Shown piece after piece: positions 55,244-64,000 of a stretch of DNA of 64,000 bases. The DNA lies in assembly GCF_900107175.1 (NCBI RefSeq), contig NZ_FNOZ01000012.1, positions 1 through 64,000 of the forward strand, given 5' to 3'. The translations under genes and the position numbers were made by a program. Below the pieces are notes generated by a model. That model ran no database searches, was not told the DNA's origin, and saw only the letters and a list, made by a program, of their open reading frames with translations. The stretch comes from Modestobacter sp. DSM 44400 (GTDB lineage: Bacteria; Actinomycetota; Actinomycetes; Mycobacteriales; Geodermatophilaceae). Within the stretch, counting starts at the first letter, position 1; each line of letters begins with the position of its first letter.

Positions 55244-56026
55244 TCAGGCGTCCGACACGGGCAGCTTGCTGGCCGCCGCGGCGTCGAGCAGCCAGCGGGT
55301 GGCCCGCACGCCGCGGGCACCGGCCGCCGGCACCCGCATCGGCTCGGCGCCGGACAGCGCCCGCGCGACCGCATCCGCCTTGCCCTCGCCGCTGACCAGC
55401 AGCCATACCTCCTCGGCGGAGGTGATCGCCGGGAAGCCGAGACTGACCCGGGTCGGCGGCGGCTTGGGGCAGTTCCGGACGGCGACCACCGGCCGCTCGT
55501 CGCGCGCCGCCGGTGACTCCGGGAAGATCGAGGCAACGTGCCCCTCCGGGCCCATGCCCAGCAGCAGGACGTCGAAGCGGGGGAGCGGGCCCCCGTCCCC
55601 GGCTGCGGCGGCCAGCTCCTCGGCGTACCAGGCCGCGGCGTCCTCCGGTTCGTCGAACCCGGCGTCGGACGAGGGCATGGGGTGCACCCGCTCCGGGTCC
55701 GTGACGACCCGGTCGAGCAGGGCCTCCTTCGCGCCGAGCTCGTTGCGCTCCGGGTCGTCGACGGGCACGAACCGCTCGTCGCCCCACCAGACGTCCACCC
55801 CGGACCAGTCGACCACCGCGTGCTCCGGCTCGGCGGCCAGCTCGGCCACCCGCTGCAGCACTGCGGTGCCGATGCCGCCACCGGTCAGCACCACCGACGC
55901 CGTCCCGTGCACGGCCTGGGCGGCAGCCAGCCGAGCGACCAGCGCGGCGGCGACCGAGCGGGCCAGCTGCTCGGCGTCCGGCTCGATCACCACGTCCGGG
56001 ATCTGCTCGTCGGCGCCCGAGGTCAC
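55244..56026 (-). CDS. pgl: 6-phosphogluconolactonase
   Basis: A 260-residue DevB-type lactonase hydrolysing 6-phosphogluconolactone in the oxidative pentose phosphate pathway. ASVVLTGGGIGTAVLQRVAE, VDVWWGDERFVPVDDPERN, LLLGMGPEGHVASIFPESPA (catalytic His) and ITSAEEVWLLVSGEGKADAV are family blocks. The GTG overlaps the opcA stop by 4 bp. Last gene of the tkt-tal-zwf-opcA-pgl unit. Confidence 0.95.
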   Translation of the reverse strand: MTSGADEQIPDVVIEPDAEQLARSVAAALVARLAAAQAVHGTASVVLTGGGIGTAVLQRVAELAAEPEHAVVDWSGVDVWWGDERFVPVDDPERNELGAKEALLDRVVTDPERVHPMPSSDAGFDEPEDAAAWYAEELAAAAGDGGPLPRFDVLLLGMGPEGHVASIFPESPAARDERPVVAVRNCPKPPPTRVSLGFPAITSAEEVWLLVSGEGKADAVARALSGAEPMRVPAAGARGVRATRWLLDAAAASKLPVSDA

Positions 56027-57165
56027 CGGGTCACCGCCTGCTCCGCCGGCGGCGCGGACGGGTCCCCGGCCAGGTCGACGTCGTGCTCGCCGTTCAAGGC
56101 CACCTCGTCGTCGTCCTCGGAGTCGGCCGGCACGGTGGGCGCCGGCGTGTCCGGCTCGTCCGGCTGGGTCTCCGGCGCCATCGGGTCGTGCCAGATGTGG
56201 TCGCGGCACGCCGTTCGCTGCGACAGACCCGACGTGCCGGTGACTGCCTCCAGCGCCTCGCTGTAGGGCTCGTCGGGGTCCAGCCGCCGCAGCTCCTCGC
56301 CGACCAGCTCGCCGAGGGTGCGGTCGGGGAGGGCCACCACGGCGTCCGGCCGGTAGGGCTGGGTGATCACAGCGCCGCCCTTGCGGTCGTCGTGCAGTCG
56401 GACCTCCTCGTCCTGGTCCAGCCGCAGCTGGATGCTGTCGATGCCGGCCTCGTCCGGGACGCGGTTGCTCGGCACCACCTCGATCGGGCACCCGCACCGG
56501 GAGGACAGCCAGCCGGCGACGAGCGTGGCGGTGGCGTTGGCCGTGTCCCCCTCGACCTGGCCGCCCAGCACCCGCACGGCCTCGCCGCGGCGGCCGGAGA
56601 CCGAGTCCAGCGTCGAGGCCAGCGTCGCCCGCCACGGGGTGCTGCGGGTCCACGCCAGGTCGGTGTCGCCGGGGGCGTAGTCGGTGGCCCGAACGTGCAG
56701 CGCGTGGACGGGGTCCCCGGCCATCGAGGAGTCGGTGATCCGCCGGTCGGCGATGACGCCCAGGGCGTCGGTGGAGATCCGGTCCAGCGGCGCACCGTGC
56801 CACCAGGTCACCACCGGCGCGTCGGCGGCGAGCAGCGGCAGGACGACGGACTCGGCGTGCAGCCCGAGCCGGCCGTACATCCGCATCACCACGGCCTCGC
56901 CGGGGCCCAACCGGCCACCGACGAGGACCTCGGCGTCCAGCCGGGGGTCCGGCGCCTCGATGTGCCGGCGGACGACGATCAGCAGGCGACAGGGGTGGAC
57001 CTCGGCGGCCGCGGTGGCGGCCTCCTCGGCCTCGGCGACCCGGGCCTCGTCGACGACGACGACCAGGGTCAGCGCCACCCCGCTCATCACCGCGCCGCCG
57101 GTGTGCCGCTGGGCGGCGAGCTCCTTGACCACCGCAGAACCGGTGGTGTCCCACAGCGTGGTCAC
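56023..57165 (-). CDS. opcA: Glucose-6-phosphate dehydrogenase assembly protein OpcA
   Basis: A 380-residue OpcA, an actinobacterial and cyanobacterial activator needed for G6P dehydrogenase oligomerisation. TLWDTTGSAVVKELAAQR opens the protein; HPCRLLIVVRRHIEAP, LPLLAADAPVVTWWHG, ITDSSMAGDP and DYAPGDTDLAWTRSTPWR are characteristic. The last 70 residues are acidic and Pro-rich and probably disordered. GTG start after GAGGAGGAC. About 120 bp downstream of zwf, overlapping pgl by 4 bp. Confidence 0.94.
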   Translation of the reverse strand: MTTLWDTTGSAVVKELAAQRHTGGAVMSGVALTLVVVVDEARVAEAEEAATAAAEVHPCRLLIVVRRHIEAPDPRLDAEVLVGGRLGPGEAVVMRMYGRLGLHAESVVLPLLAADAPVVTWWHGAPLDRISTDALGVIADRRITDSSMAGDPVHALHVRATDYAPGDTDLAWTRSTPWRATLASTLDSVSGRRGEAVRVLGGQVEGDTANATATLVAGWLSSRCGCPIEVVPSNRVPDEAGIDSIQLRLDQDEEVRLHDDRKGGAVITQPYRPDAVVALPDRTLGELVGEELRRLDPDEPYSEALEAVTGTSGLSQRTACRDHIWHDPMAPETQPDEPDTPAPTVPADSEDDDEVALNGEHDVDLAGDPSAPPAEQAVTR

Positions 57166-57285
57166 GTGTCCTCCTCGCTTGCGCTCGTCGGACCCGTGCC
57201 CGACGGTGCTCTGTTCTCGCGCGACCTCGCAAGCTCGGTCACGAGCGAGCCTTCCTGAGGTTGGCGGGCCGGGCGGCGGGCCGGG

Positions 57286-58803
57286 TCACGGCCGGCGCCA
57301 TGCGCGGCCCTCGGCGGCGAGCATGTCCTCGGCCGCACGGGGTCCCCACTCGCCCGCACGGTACGGATACGGCTCGGTGGTGGCCCAGTACTCCTCCAAC
57401 GGATCGATGACCGCCCAGGAGGCCTCCACCTCGGCGTTGCGCGGGAACAGCGTTGCGTCGCCGAGGAGCACGTCGAGCAGCAGCCGCTCGTAGGCCTCGG
57501 GGCTGGCCTCGGTGAACTGCTCGCCGTAGAGGAAGTCCATGGCCACGTCGCGCACCTCCATGACACTGCCGGGCACCTTCGACCCGAACTTCAGCGTCAC
57601 GCCCTCGTCGGGCTGCACCCGGACCACCAGCTGGTTGTGTCCCAGCTCCTCGGTGTCGGTCTCGGCGAAGGGCAGGTGCGGGGCGCGGCGGAAGGACAGC
57701 GCGATCTCGGTGACCCGGCGGGGGAGCCGCTTGCCGGTGCGCAGGTAGAACGGCACGCCGGCCCAGCGGCGGGTCTCCACGCCCAGCCGGACGGCCGCGT
57801 AGGTCTCGGTGGTGGAGTCGAGGCTGACGCCCTTCTCCTGCCGGTATCCCTTGGCGCGCTGGCCGGCCAGCCAGCCCTGCTGGTACTGCCCCCGGACGGC
57901 GAAGGTCTTCATGTCCGCGGGGATCGAGACCGCGCGCAGCACCTTGAGCTTCTCGGTGCGGATCTCCTCGGCGGAGAACTCGACCGGCTCCTCCATCGCG
58001 GTGAGCGCCAGCAGCTGCAGCAGGTGGTTCTGCAGCACGTCGCGCGCGGCGCCGGTCTTCTCGTAGAATCCGGCGCGCCCGCCGATGCCGACGTCCTCGG
58101 CCATGGTGATCTGCACCGAGTCGACGTGGTGGCCGTTCCAGATGGGCTCGAACAGCGTGTTGGCGAACCGCAGCGCCAGCAGGTTCTGGACCGTCTCTTT
58201 GCCCAGGTAGTGGTCGATCCGGAAGACGTCGTCGGCGGTGAAGACCGAGTCGACCAGCTCGTTCAGCTCGCGGCTGGAGACCAGGTCGGTACCGAACGGC
58301 TTTTCCACGACCACCCGGCGCCAACGGTCCGGGGTGCTCTCGGCCATCCCGGTGCGCTGCATCTGCTTGAGCACGGTCGGGAACATGGCCGGCGGGATCG
58401 ACAGGTAGAAGGCGGCGTTGCCGCCGATGCCGTGGCCGCCCTCCAGCTCGGCGAGGTTGCTGGCCAGCTCGTCGAAGGCGTTGTCGTCGTCGAAGGAGCC
58501 CTGGATGAAGCTGACGCTGGTGGCCAGCCGCTCCCAGACCTCCTCGCGCCACGGGGTACGGGCGTGCTCGCGGGCGGCGGAGCGGGCCAGCTCGGCGAAC
58601 TCCACGTCGCCCCAGTCGCGGCGGGCGAAACCCAGCATCGCGAAGTTGGTCGGCAGCAGGCCCCGGTTGGCGAGGTCGTAGACGGCCGGCAGCAGCTTCT
58701 TGCGGGCCAGGTCCCCGGTGATTCCGAAGACGACCAGGGCGCACGGTTCCGGTACGCGCGGGAGCCGCCGGTCCCGCGGGTCACGCAGCGGGTTGGTGGG
58801 CAT
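57286..58803 (-). CDS. zwf: Glucose-6-phosphate 1-dehydrogenase
   Basis: A 505-residue NADP-dependent enzyme, first step of the oxidative pentose phosphate pathway. The dinucleotide motif is VVFGITGDLARKKLLPAVYD, the substrate site RIDHYLGKETVQNLLALRFA with catalytic His-Tyr-Lys region, and VEKPFGTDLVSSRELN contains the EKPxG motif. ATG at 58801-58803 with AAGGACGG upstream. It works with OpcA encoded next and supplies NADPH and lactone to Pgl. Confidence 0.97.
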   Translation of the reverse strand: MPTNPLRDPRDRRLPRVPEPCALVVFGITGDLARKKLLPAVYDLANRGLLPTNFAMLGFARRDWGDVEFAELARSAAREHARTPWREEVWERLATSVSFIQGSFDDDNAFDELASNLAELEGGHGIGGNAAFYLSIPPAMFPTVLKQMQRTGMAESTPDRWRRVVVEKPFGTDLVSSRELNELVDSVFTADDVFRIDHYLGKETVQNLLALRFANTLFEPIWNGHHVDSVQITMAEDVGIGGRAGFYEKTGAARDVLQNHLLQLLALTAMEEPVEFSAEEIRTEKLKVLRAVSIPADMKTFAVRGQYQQGWLAGQRAKGYRQEKGVSLDSTTETYAAVRLGVETRRWAGVPFYLRTGKRLPRRVTEIALSFRRAPHLPFAETDTEELGHNQLVVRVQPDEGVTLKFGSKVPGSVMEVRDVAMDFLYGEQFTEASPEAYERLLLDVLLGDATLFPRNAEVEASWAVIDPLEEYWATTEPYPYRAGEWGPRAAEDMLAAEGRAWRRP

Positions 58804-58908
58804 CGATTCCGTCCTTCGGGGGTTGGCAGGGGAGCCCGCCGTCCGGACGGCGAACCGGACGGCGGGCGGTCGTGCGAGGCGTGGCTCAGTCGGCAGCCGG
58901 GGATGCCG

Positions 58909-60015
58909 TCACTTCTTGTCCTCGAGCTGCTCCTTGACCGAGCCGGTCAGCTCGTCCCAGGCGTCGACGAACTTCTGCACGCCCTCCTCCTCGAGGACGC
59001 GGAAGACGTCGTCCAGGTCGACACCGGCGTCGCTGACCGACTGCAGGACCTTCTCGGCATCCGCGTAGGTGGACTGCACCGGGGTGCCGGCCCGCCCGTG
59101 GTCGGCGTAGGCCTGCATCGTCTTCTCCGGCATCGTGTTCACCGTGTCCGGCGCCGTGAGCTCGGAGATGTAGAGGGTGTCGGAGTACTCCGGGTTCTTG
59201 ACCCCGGTCGACGCCCACAGCGGGCGCTGCGGCTTGGCGCCGTTCGCCTCCAGCGCCTTCCAGCGGTCGGAGGAGAACTCCTCCTCGTAGGCCTGGTACG
59301 CCAGCTGGGCGTTGGCGACGCCGGCCTTGCCCTGGAGCGAGGGGTCGGCCCCGGCGGCATCCAGGCGCTTGTCGATCTCGGTGTCCACCCGGGACACGAA
59401 GAACGACGCCACGGACTCGATGCCCTCGAAGGAGGCCGCCGGGTCCTCGGCCTGCCGCTGCTCGAGGCCTGCGATGTAGGCGTCTATGACCGCGCGGTAG
59501 CGCTCGAGGCTGAAGATAAGCGTGACGTTGACGCTGATGCCCGCCGCGATCGAACTGGTGATCGCGGGCAGCCCCTCGACGGTGGCCGGGATCTTGATGA
59601 ACAGGTTCGGCCGGTCGACCAGCCACCACAGGTGCGCGGCCTCGGCGGCGGTGGCGTCGGTGTCGTTGGCCAGGCCGGGGGCCACCTCCAGCGACACCCG
59701 ACCGTCCCGCCCGGTGCGGGCGGCGACGGGGGCCAGCAGGTCGCAGGCGTCGCGGACGTCGGCCGCGGTGATGGTCCGCAGCGCCTCCTCGACACTCACC
59801 CTGCGGACGGCCATGGCGTGCAGCTGGTCGTCGTAGGACTCCGACCCGCTGATCGCCGCGGCGAAGATCGACGGGTTGGTGGTGACCCCGACGACGCTGC
59901 GCTCATCGACCAGCGACTGCAGGTTGCCGCTGCGGATGCGGTCGCGGGACAGGTCGTCGAGCCAGACGGCGACCCCGGCCTTCGACAGCTGTGCCAGGTT
60001 CTCGTTCTGGGTCAT
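58909..60015 (-). CDS. tal: Transaldolase
   Basis: A 368-residue class I aldolase of the non-oxidative branch. [26 protein letters not shown] (Schiff-base Lys), [34 protein letters not shown] and [13 protein letters not shown] are the classical blocks of the actinobacterial long form. ATG at 60013-60015. It lies 90 bp from tkt and 105 bp from zwf on the same strand. Confidence 0.97.
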   Translation of the reverse strand: MTQNENLAQLSKAGVAVWLDDLSRDRIRSGNLQSLVDERSVVGVTTNPSIFAAAISGSESYDDQLHAMAVRRVSVEEALRTITAADVRDACDLLAPVAARTGRDGRVSLEVAPGLANDTDATAAEAAHLWWLVDRPNLFIKIPATVEGLPAITSSIAAGISVNVTLIFSLERYRAVIDAYIAGLEQRQAEDPAASFEGIESVASFFVSRVDTEIDKRLDAAGADPSLQGKAGVANAQLAYQAYEEEFSSDRWKALEANGAKPQRPLWASTGVKNPEYSDTLYISELTAPDTVNTMPEKTMQAYADHGRAGTPVQSTYADAEKVLQSVSDAGVDLDDVFRVLEEEGVQKFVDAWDELTGSVKEQLEDKK

Positions 60016-60104
60016 GTCGTGCCCTTCTGTGAGTGGGGGACGGTGGCTCCGCTGTAGGGGCCCGCCGCGAGCTTGCGAGTGGTGGGGGACAGCGGGGTCC
60101 TTTC

Positions 60105-62330
60105 TCATCGGTCGCCGGTCGGGCTGTCCAGCCCGCCGCGGGACACGCCCGCGCCCGACGGTGCAGCGGGGGCCGAGGAGGCGGCCTGGAGGCTCTCCCG
60201 GGCGGCGGAGACCACGGCCTCGTCGGTGAGGCCGAACTCCTCGTAGAGCTTCGAGTAGGAAGCGCTGGCACCGAAGTGGTTGAGGCCGACGATCCGCCCG
60301 GCGTCGCCGACGAAGTCGCGCCAGCCCATCGGCACGCCGGCCTCGACGCTCACCCGGGCGCGCACGGTGGGCGGCAGGACCTCGTTGCGGTATGCCTCGT
60401 CCTGCTCGGTGAACCACTCCCAGCACGGCAGGGAGACCACGCGGGTCGGGACACCGTCGGCCTCCAGCCGCTCGCGGGCGGCGACAGCGATCTGCACCTC
60501 CGAGCCGGTGCCCATGAGGATGACCTCGGGAGTCCCGGTGGAGGCCTCGGCGAGGACGTACCCGCCGCGGGCGACGCCCTCGGCCGAGCCCATGACCGAG
60601 CGGTCGAAAGTGGGCAGGTTCTGCCGGGACAGCGCGAGGCCGGCCGGCCGGTCGTTGTTCTCCAGAATGGTGCGCCAGGCGACGACCGTTTCGTTGGCGT
60701 CGGCCGGGCGGACGAAGTCCAGGCCAGGCATGGCCCGCAGTGCGGCGAAGTGCTCGATCGGCTGGTGGGTCGGGCCGTCCTCGCCGAGGCCGATGGAGTC
60801 GTGGGTCCACACGTAGGTCACCGGCAGCTGCATGAGGGCGGCCAGCCGGACGGCGCCCCGCATGTAGTCGGAGAAGATGAGGAAGGTGCCGCCGTAGACG
60901 CGGGTGCCGCCGTGCAGCGCGATGCCGTTCATGATCGCGCCCATCGCGTGCTCCCGGACGCCGAAGTGCAGCGTGCGGCCGAAGGGCCCACCGGACCACA
61001 TCTTGGTCTGCTGGCTGGCCGGCAGGAACGACGGTTCGCCCTTGACCGCGGTGTTGTTGCTCTCCGCCAGGTCGGCCGACCCGCCCCACAGCTCGGGGAG
61101 CTCCGGGTAGATCGCCGCGAGCACCTCACCGGACGCCTTGCGGGTGGCCACGCCCTTGGCGTCGGCCGGGAAGCTGGGCAGCGCGTCGGCCCAGCCGGTG
61201 GGCAGCTCGCGCACCTTCATCCGCTCCAGCAGAGCGGCCTGCTGGGGGTTGGACTCTTCCCAGGCGGTGAAGCGCTCGGTCCAGGCAGCGTGGTCGGCCC
61301 GGCCCCGCTGGACCACCTCCCGGGTGTGCGCGATGACATCGGGCGCCACGTCGAAAGACTTCTCCGGGTCGAAGCCCAGGATTTCCTTGGTGGCCTTCAC
61401 CTCGTCGTCGCCCAGCGCCGAGCCGTGCGCGGCACCGGTGTTCTGCTTGTTCGGCGCCGGCCACCCGATGATGGTCCGCAGCACGATGATCGAGGGGCGG
61501 CTGGTCTCGGTCTTGGCGGCGGCGAACGCGCCGTCCAGGGTGGCGAGGTCCTCCCCGTCGTCCACGTGCTGCACGTGCCAGCCGTAGGCGGCGAAGCGGG
61601 CGCCGACGTCCTCGGTGAAGGCGACGTCCGTGTCGTCCTCGATGGAGATCTGGTTGTCGTCGTAGACCAGCACCAGGTTGCCCAGCTGCTGGGTGCCGGC
61701 GAGGGACGCGGCCTCGCCGCTGATCCCCTCCTCCATGTCGCCGTCGGAGGCGAAGCACCAGACGGTGTGGTCGAACAGGCTCTCGCCCTCGCCGGCCTCC
61801 GGGTCGAGCAGGCCGTGCTCACGACGGGCCGCCATGGCCATCCCGACCGCGTTGCCGACGCCCTGGCCCAGCGGGCCGGTCGTGGTCTCCACGCCGGGGG
61901 TGTGGTTGACCTCCGGGTGCCCGGGGGTCAGCGAGCCCCACGTCCGCAGCGCCTCCAGGTCGGCCAGCTCCAGGCCGTAGCCGGCCAGGTAGAGCTGCAC
62001 GTAGAGGGTCAGGCTCGAGTGCCCCATGGACAGCACGAACCGGTCACGGGCGATCCACTTCGGGTCGCTGGGATCGTGCCGGAGCCACTTCTGGAACAGC
62101 AGGTAGGCGACCGGGGCCATGCTCATCGCGGTGCCCGGGTGGCCGTTGCCTACCTTCTGGACGGCGTCCATCGCCAGCACGCGGGCGGTGTCGATGGCCG
62201 TACGGTCCAGGTCGCCGAAGCCCTCAGGCAGCGTCGGGTGCGGCTGGCGCGGCGAGCCGGTGGGCGTGTCGCTGGCGGCCTCGGCGGGCGCCTCGGACGC
62301 AGTGCTCTGGGTCCCACTGTCAGTGGTCAT
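60105..62330 (-). CDS. tkt: Transketolase
   Basis: A 741-residue thiamine-diphosphate enzyme. [59 protein letters not shown] (GDG diphosphate motif) and the metal ligand in YDDNQISIE are present. [20 protein letters not shown] in the pyrimidine domain completes the active site. About 40 residues precede and follow the core, both disordered ([14 protein letters not shown]). First gene of the pentose-phosphate unit; divergent from ctaB over a 330-bp gap. Confidence 0.97.
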   Translation of the reverse strand: MTTDSGTQSTASEAPAEAASDTPTGSPRQPHPTLPEGFGDLDRTAIDTARVLAMDAVQKVGNGHPGTAMSMAPVAYLLFQKWLRHDPSDPKWIARDRFVLSMGHSSLTLYVQLYLAGYGLELADLEALRTWGSLTPGHPEVNHTPGVETTTGPLGQGVGNAVGMAMAARREHGLLDPEAGEGESLFDHTVWCFASDGDMEEGISGEAASLAGTQQLGNLVLVYDDNQISIEDDTDVAFTEDVGARFAAYGWHVQHVDDGEDLATLDGAFAAAKTETSRPSIIVLRTIIGWPAPNKQNTGAAHGSALGDDEVKATKEILGFDPEKSFDVAPDVIAHTREVVQRGRADHAAWTERFTAWEESNPQQAALLERMKVRELPTGWADALPSFPADAKGVATRKASGEVLAAIYPELPELWGGSADLAESNNTAVKGEPSFLPASQQTKMWSGGPFGRTLHFGVREHAMGAIMNGIALHGGTRVYGGTFLIFSDYMRGAVRLAALMQLPVTYVWTHDSIGLGEDGPTHQPIEHFAALRAMPGLDFVRPADANETVVAWRTILENNDRPAGLALSRQNLPTFDRSVMGSAEGVARGGYVLAEASTGTPEVILMGTGSEVQIAVAARERLEADGVPTRVVSLPCWEWFTEQDEAYRNEVLPPTVRARVSVEAGVPMGWRDFVGDAGRIVGLNHFGASASYSKLYEEFGLTDEAVVSAARESLQAASSAPAAPSGAGVSRGGLDSPTGDR

Positions 62331-62660
62331 GTGGCGATCGGTGCTCCCTCGGGGGTCGGTCGGTGCCGAACCCGCCCGGGGGCGCGGTGGACCACCCACC
62401 CCGGGCGGGACGACGGTGCGCGTCTCGGTCGCCCGGGGGTCGGGCGGGGCCGGGCGAGCGAGGGGCGCACCGTCGTCGTCGACGTCGGCCCTACCCGCTG
62501 CGCGCGCAGCATCAACGTGATCAACCCTAGTGATGCCCGGCCATTCCCGGACGGGGGCGGGGGAGGGCGCCGGGCTACAGTGGGCCGGCAATCCATCCCC
62601 GGCAGAGAAGGACCCCGTGGTGCCCCGCTGCCCGCGCGTTCTCGCGCTCCCGGGCCCCCG

Positions 62661-63593
62661 GTGACGGCGATCGTCGAGCGTCCCTTCGTCCGGGCTCGTG
62701 CCGTTCGGGAGCGGACGCTGTCCACCGTGCGGGCCTACGTCGCGCTGACCAAGCCGCGGATCATCGAGCTGCTGCTGGTCACCACGTTGCCGACGATGCT
62801 GCTGGCGGCCGGCGGCTGGCCCTCGACGGGGCTGGTCGTGGCCACCCTGGTCGGCGGCACGCTCGCCGCCGGCGCGGCCAACGTCTTCAACTGCTACGTG
62901 GACCGCGACATCGATCAGCTGATGCACCGCACCGAGAACCGGCCGTTGCCGACCGGGGCGCTCACCCCGCGCGCGGCGCTGGTCTTCGGCATCGTGCTGA
63001 CCGTCGTGTCGATCACACTGCTGGCGCTGACCACGACGCCGCTGGCGGCCGCGCTGGCCGCCGCGGCGATCTTCTACTACGCCGTGCTCTACACGATGGT
63101 GTTCAAGCGGCGCACCCGGCGCAGCACCGAATTCGGAGGCGTCCCCGGTGCCGCGCCGGTGCTCATCGGGTGGGCCGCGGTGACCGGCTCGCTGGCCTGG
63201 CCGGCCGTCGTCTTCTTCGGCGTCGTCTTCTGCTGGCAGATGCCGCACTTCTGGGCGCTGGCGATGCGGTTCCGCGACGACTACGCGCGGGCCGACGTGC
63301 CGATGCTGCCGGTGGTCACCAGCGCCCGCAGCGTCGGCCGGCAGTCCGTGGCCTGGGCCTGGGCGACCGTGGCGGTCTCGCTGCTGCTGTGGCCGGTGGC
63401 CGCCGACCACGGCATCGGCTGGATCTACACCGTCGCCGCAGTCCTGCTCGGGGGCTGGTTCGCCCTGGAGGCCCACAAGCTGCTGGGCCGGATTCGCCAC
63501 GAGGCCGAGACCAGGCCGATGCAGCTGTTCCACGTCTCGATCTACTACATGGCGGCGCTGTCGCTGGCGATCGTGGTCGACGTCCTCGTCTGA
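62661..63593 (+). CDS. ctaB: Protoheme IX farnesyltransferase (heme O synthase)
   Basis: A 310-residue UbiA-superfamily membrane enzyme adding farnesyl to heme b for cytochrome oxidase. YVALTKPRIIELLLVTTLPT, the DxxxD-type NCYVDRDIDQLMHRTENRPL, FYYAVLYTMVFKRRT, GGVPGAAPVLIGWAA and CWQMPHFWALAMRFRDDY are conserved, and about nine transmembrane helices can be seen. The GTG at 62661 begins family sequence (MTAIVERPF). The position next to tkt, divergent, is the standard actinobacterial order. A likely TACAGT -10 box lies at 62576. Confidence 0.95.
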   Translation: MTAIVERPFVRARAVRERTLSTVRAYVALTKPRIIELLLVTTLPTMLLAAGGWPSTGLVVATLVGGTLAAGAANVFNCYVDRDIDQLMHRTENRPLPTGALTPRAALVFGIVLTVVSITLLALTTTPLAAALAAAAIFYYAVLYTMVFKRRTRRSTEFGGVPGAAPVLIGWAAVTGSLAWPAVVFFGVVFCWQMPHFWALAMRFRDDYARADVPMLPVVTSARSVGRQSVAWAWATVAVSLLLWPVAADHGIGWIYTVAAVLLGGWFALEAHKLLGRIRHEAETRPMQLFHVSIYYMAALSLAIVVDVLV

Positions 63594-63919
63594 GGCGTTG
63601 GAGCCGACCCCGAGCGGGACCCCGGAGGATCGCCCCTCGCGGTGGCCGTCCCTCATGCAGCGCGAGGACGGGGCGCGCGGTGGGCCGGGCGCCGGGAGGC
63701 GACGACAGCGCGGATCCGGGTGGAACTGATCGCCGACCTCACCGCGAGGTGGCCGGGCTCGGGCTACAGCGCGAGGACGGCGACACGGCCGCGAGCCCGG
63801 CGATCATGAAGCGGAGACGTTGTCCCGCTGCCGCCACTCCGGTGGGCGGAATGGCGCCTCGGGGGACAACGCTCGCACCAGGGCGCCGGCGATCACCGGG
63901 GACGGGCCGCCCCGGGAGA
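63594..63919. other. Intergenic stretch after ctaB
   Basis: 326 bases with no supported gene. CAGCGCGAGGACGG appears twice (about 63659 and 63768). A plus-strand frame (VELIADLTARWPGSGY) is unassigned. The inverted repeat at 63818-63871 may terminate the converging ctaB and ctaA transcripts. Confidence 0.4.
63818..63871. terminator. Inverted repeat CGTTGTCCC / GGGACAACG between ctaB and putative ctaA
   Basis: Perfect 9-bp arms at 63818-63826 and 63863-63871 enclose a 36-nt loop that contains a smaller CCGCC/GGCGG hairpin. Position between two converging genes fits a bidirectional terminator; a mobile-element end is the alternative. Confidence 0.4.
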
Positions 63920-64000
63920 TCAGCGGCTGGCGGCGGAGGAGACCGGAGCCGCGGCGTCGACCGGCAGCTCGGAGGCGGGGCCGCGCGTCGCCCACACCAG
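63920..64000 (-). CDS. Probable C-terminus of heme A synthase (COX15/CtaA), cut by window edge
   Basis: The last 26 codons on the minus strand read LVWATRGPASELPVDAAAPV and SSAASR before a stop at 63920-63922. A hydrophobic start followed by an Ala/Pro tail fits the end of a polytopic protein. In actinobacteria ctaA usually lies convergent to ctaB at this place. The sequence alone is too short to prove it, so this call rests mainly on synteny. Confidence 0.4.
   Translation of the reverse strand: MVWATRGPASELPVDAAAPVSSAASR

Noticed and set aside
60033-63593. Plus-strand frame of 1186 codons covering tal/tkt antisense and ctaB
   Set aside because: Only the part from 62661 is a real gene (ctaB); the rest is the complement of tkt and tal.

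Overview
The window is very GC-rich DNA from an actinobacterium, most likely of the Geodermatophilaceae (Blastococcus / Geodermatophilus / Modestobacter type). This is inferred from the uvrC-rapZ-yvcK-whiA-gap-pgk-tpiA-secG-rbpA-pgl-opcA-zwf-tal-tkt-ctaB gene order, the presence of WhiA, RbpA, OpcA and Rpf, remnants of DUF222/HNH (13E12-type) genes, and many leaderless-type starts (TANNNT followed 5-7 nt later by the start codon). No rRNA, tRNA, CRISPR array or prophage was seen.

Layout. 1-6 kb: a right-end fragment of an IS5-type element sits inside a thiolase gene, ahead of a feruloyl-CoA-synthase-like ligase, a second acyl-CoA ligase and a TIGR03084/maleylpyruvate-isomerase-type protein. 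This is followed by about 1.2 kb of decayed ISAs1 and IS3 transposase pieces. 6-11.4 kb: a LigD-type polymerase domain, a secreted TAP-like hydrolase, a LigC-type ATP-dependent DNA ligase, a GNAT gene carrying an in-frame 15-bp minisatellite, an HNH remnant and a RibD-type reductase. 11.4-21 kb: trehalose/glycogen genes treZ, treY and glgX. The treZ gene is separated from treY by a broken macAB remnant, an rpf gene under a c-di-AMP (ydaO-yuaA) riboswitch, and an aminoglycoside-phosphotransferase-like gene.

21-27 kb: uvrB, then three terC paralogs (+, -, +), each preceded by its own yybP-ykoY (Mn2+) riboswitch. This is the most striking arrangement in the window. 27-33.3 kb: amidohydrolase, S9 peptidase, DUF2891, acetamidase/formamidase and SDR genes. 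33.3-37.8 kb: a decay zone with a PAP2 pseudogene, a methyltransferase, an HNH pseudogene, a second MBL-hydrolase remnant, a truncated SpoIIE phosphatase and a small DUF1059 gene that shares CATG with it. 37.8-46 kb: MBL hydrolase, amidase, uvrA, a frameshifted GNAT and uvrC, so all three UvrABC excision-repair subunits lie within 25 kb.

46-64 kb: conserved core. It runs rapZ-yvcK-whiA (cell wall, carbon flux and sporulation-type regulation), then gap-pgk-tpiA (lower glycolysis), an oligopeptide-type binding lipoprotein, secG and rbpA. On the opposite strand are the pentose-phosphate genes tkt-tal-zwf-opcA-pgl. ctaB (heme O synthase) is divergent from tkt, and the likely C-terminus of ctaA lies at the right edge. 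Starts given here are chosen from ribosome-binding sites, leaderless -10 spacing and overlaps. Frameshifts are read from the sequence as given and could in part be sequencing errors.
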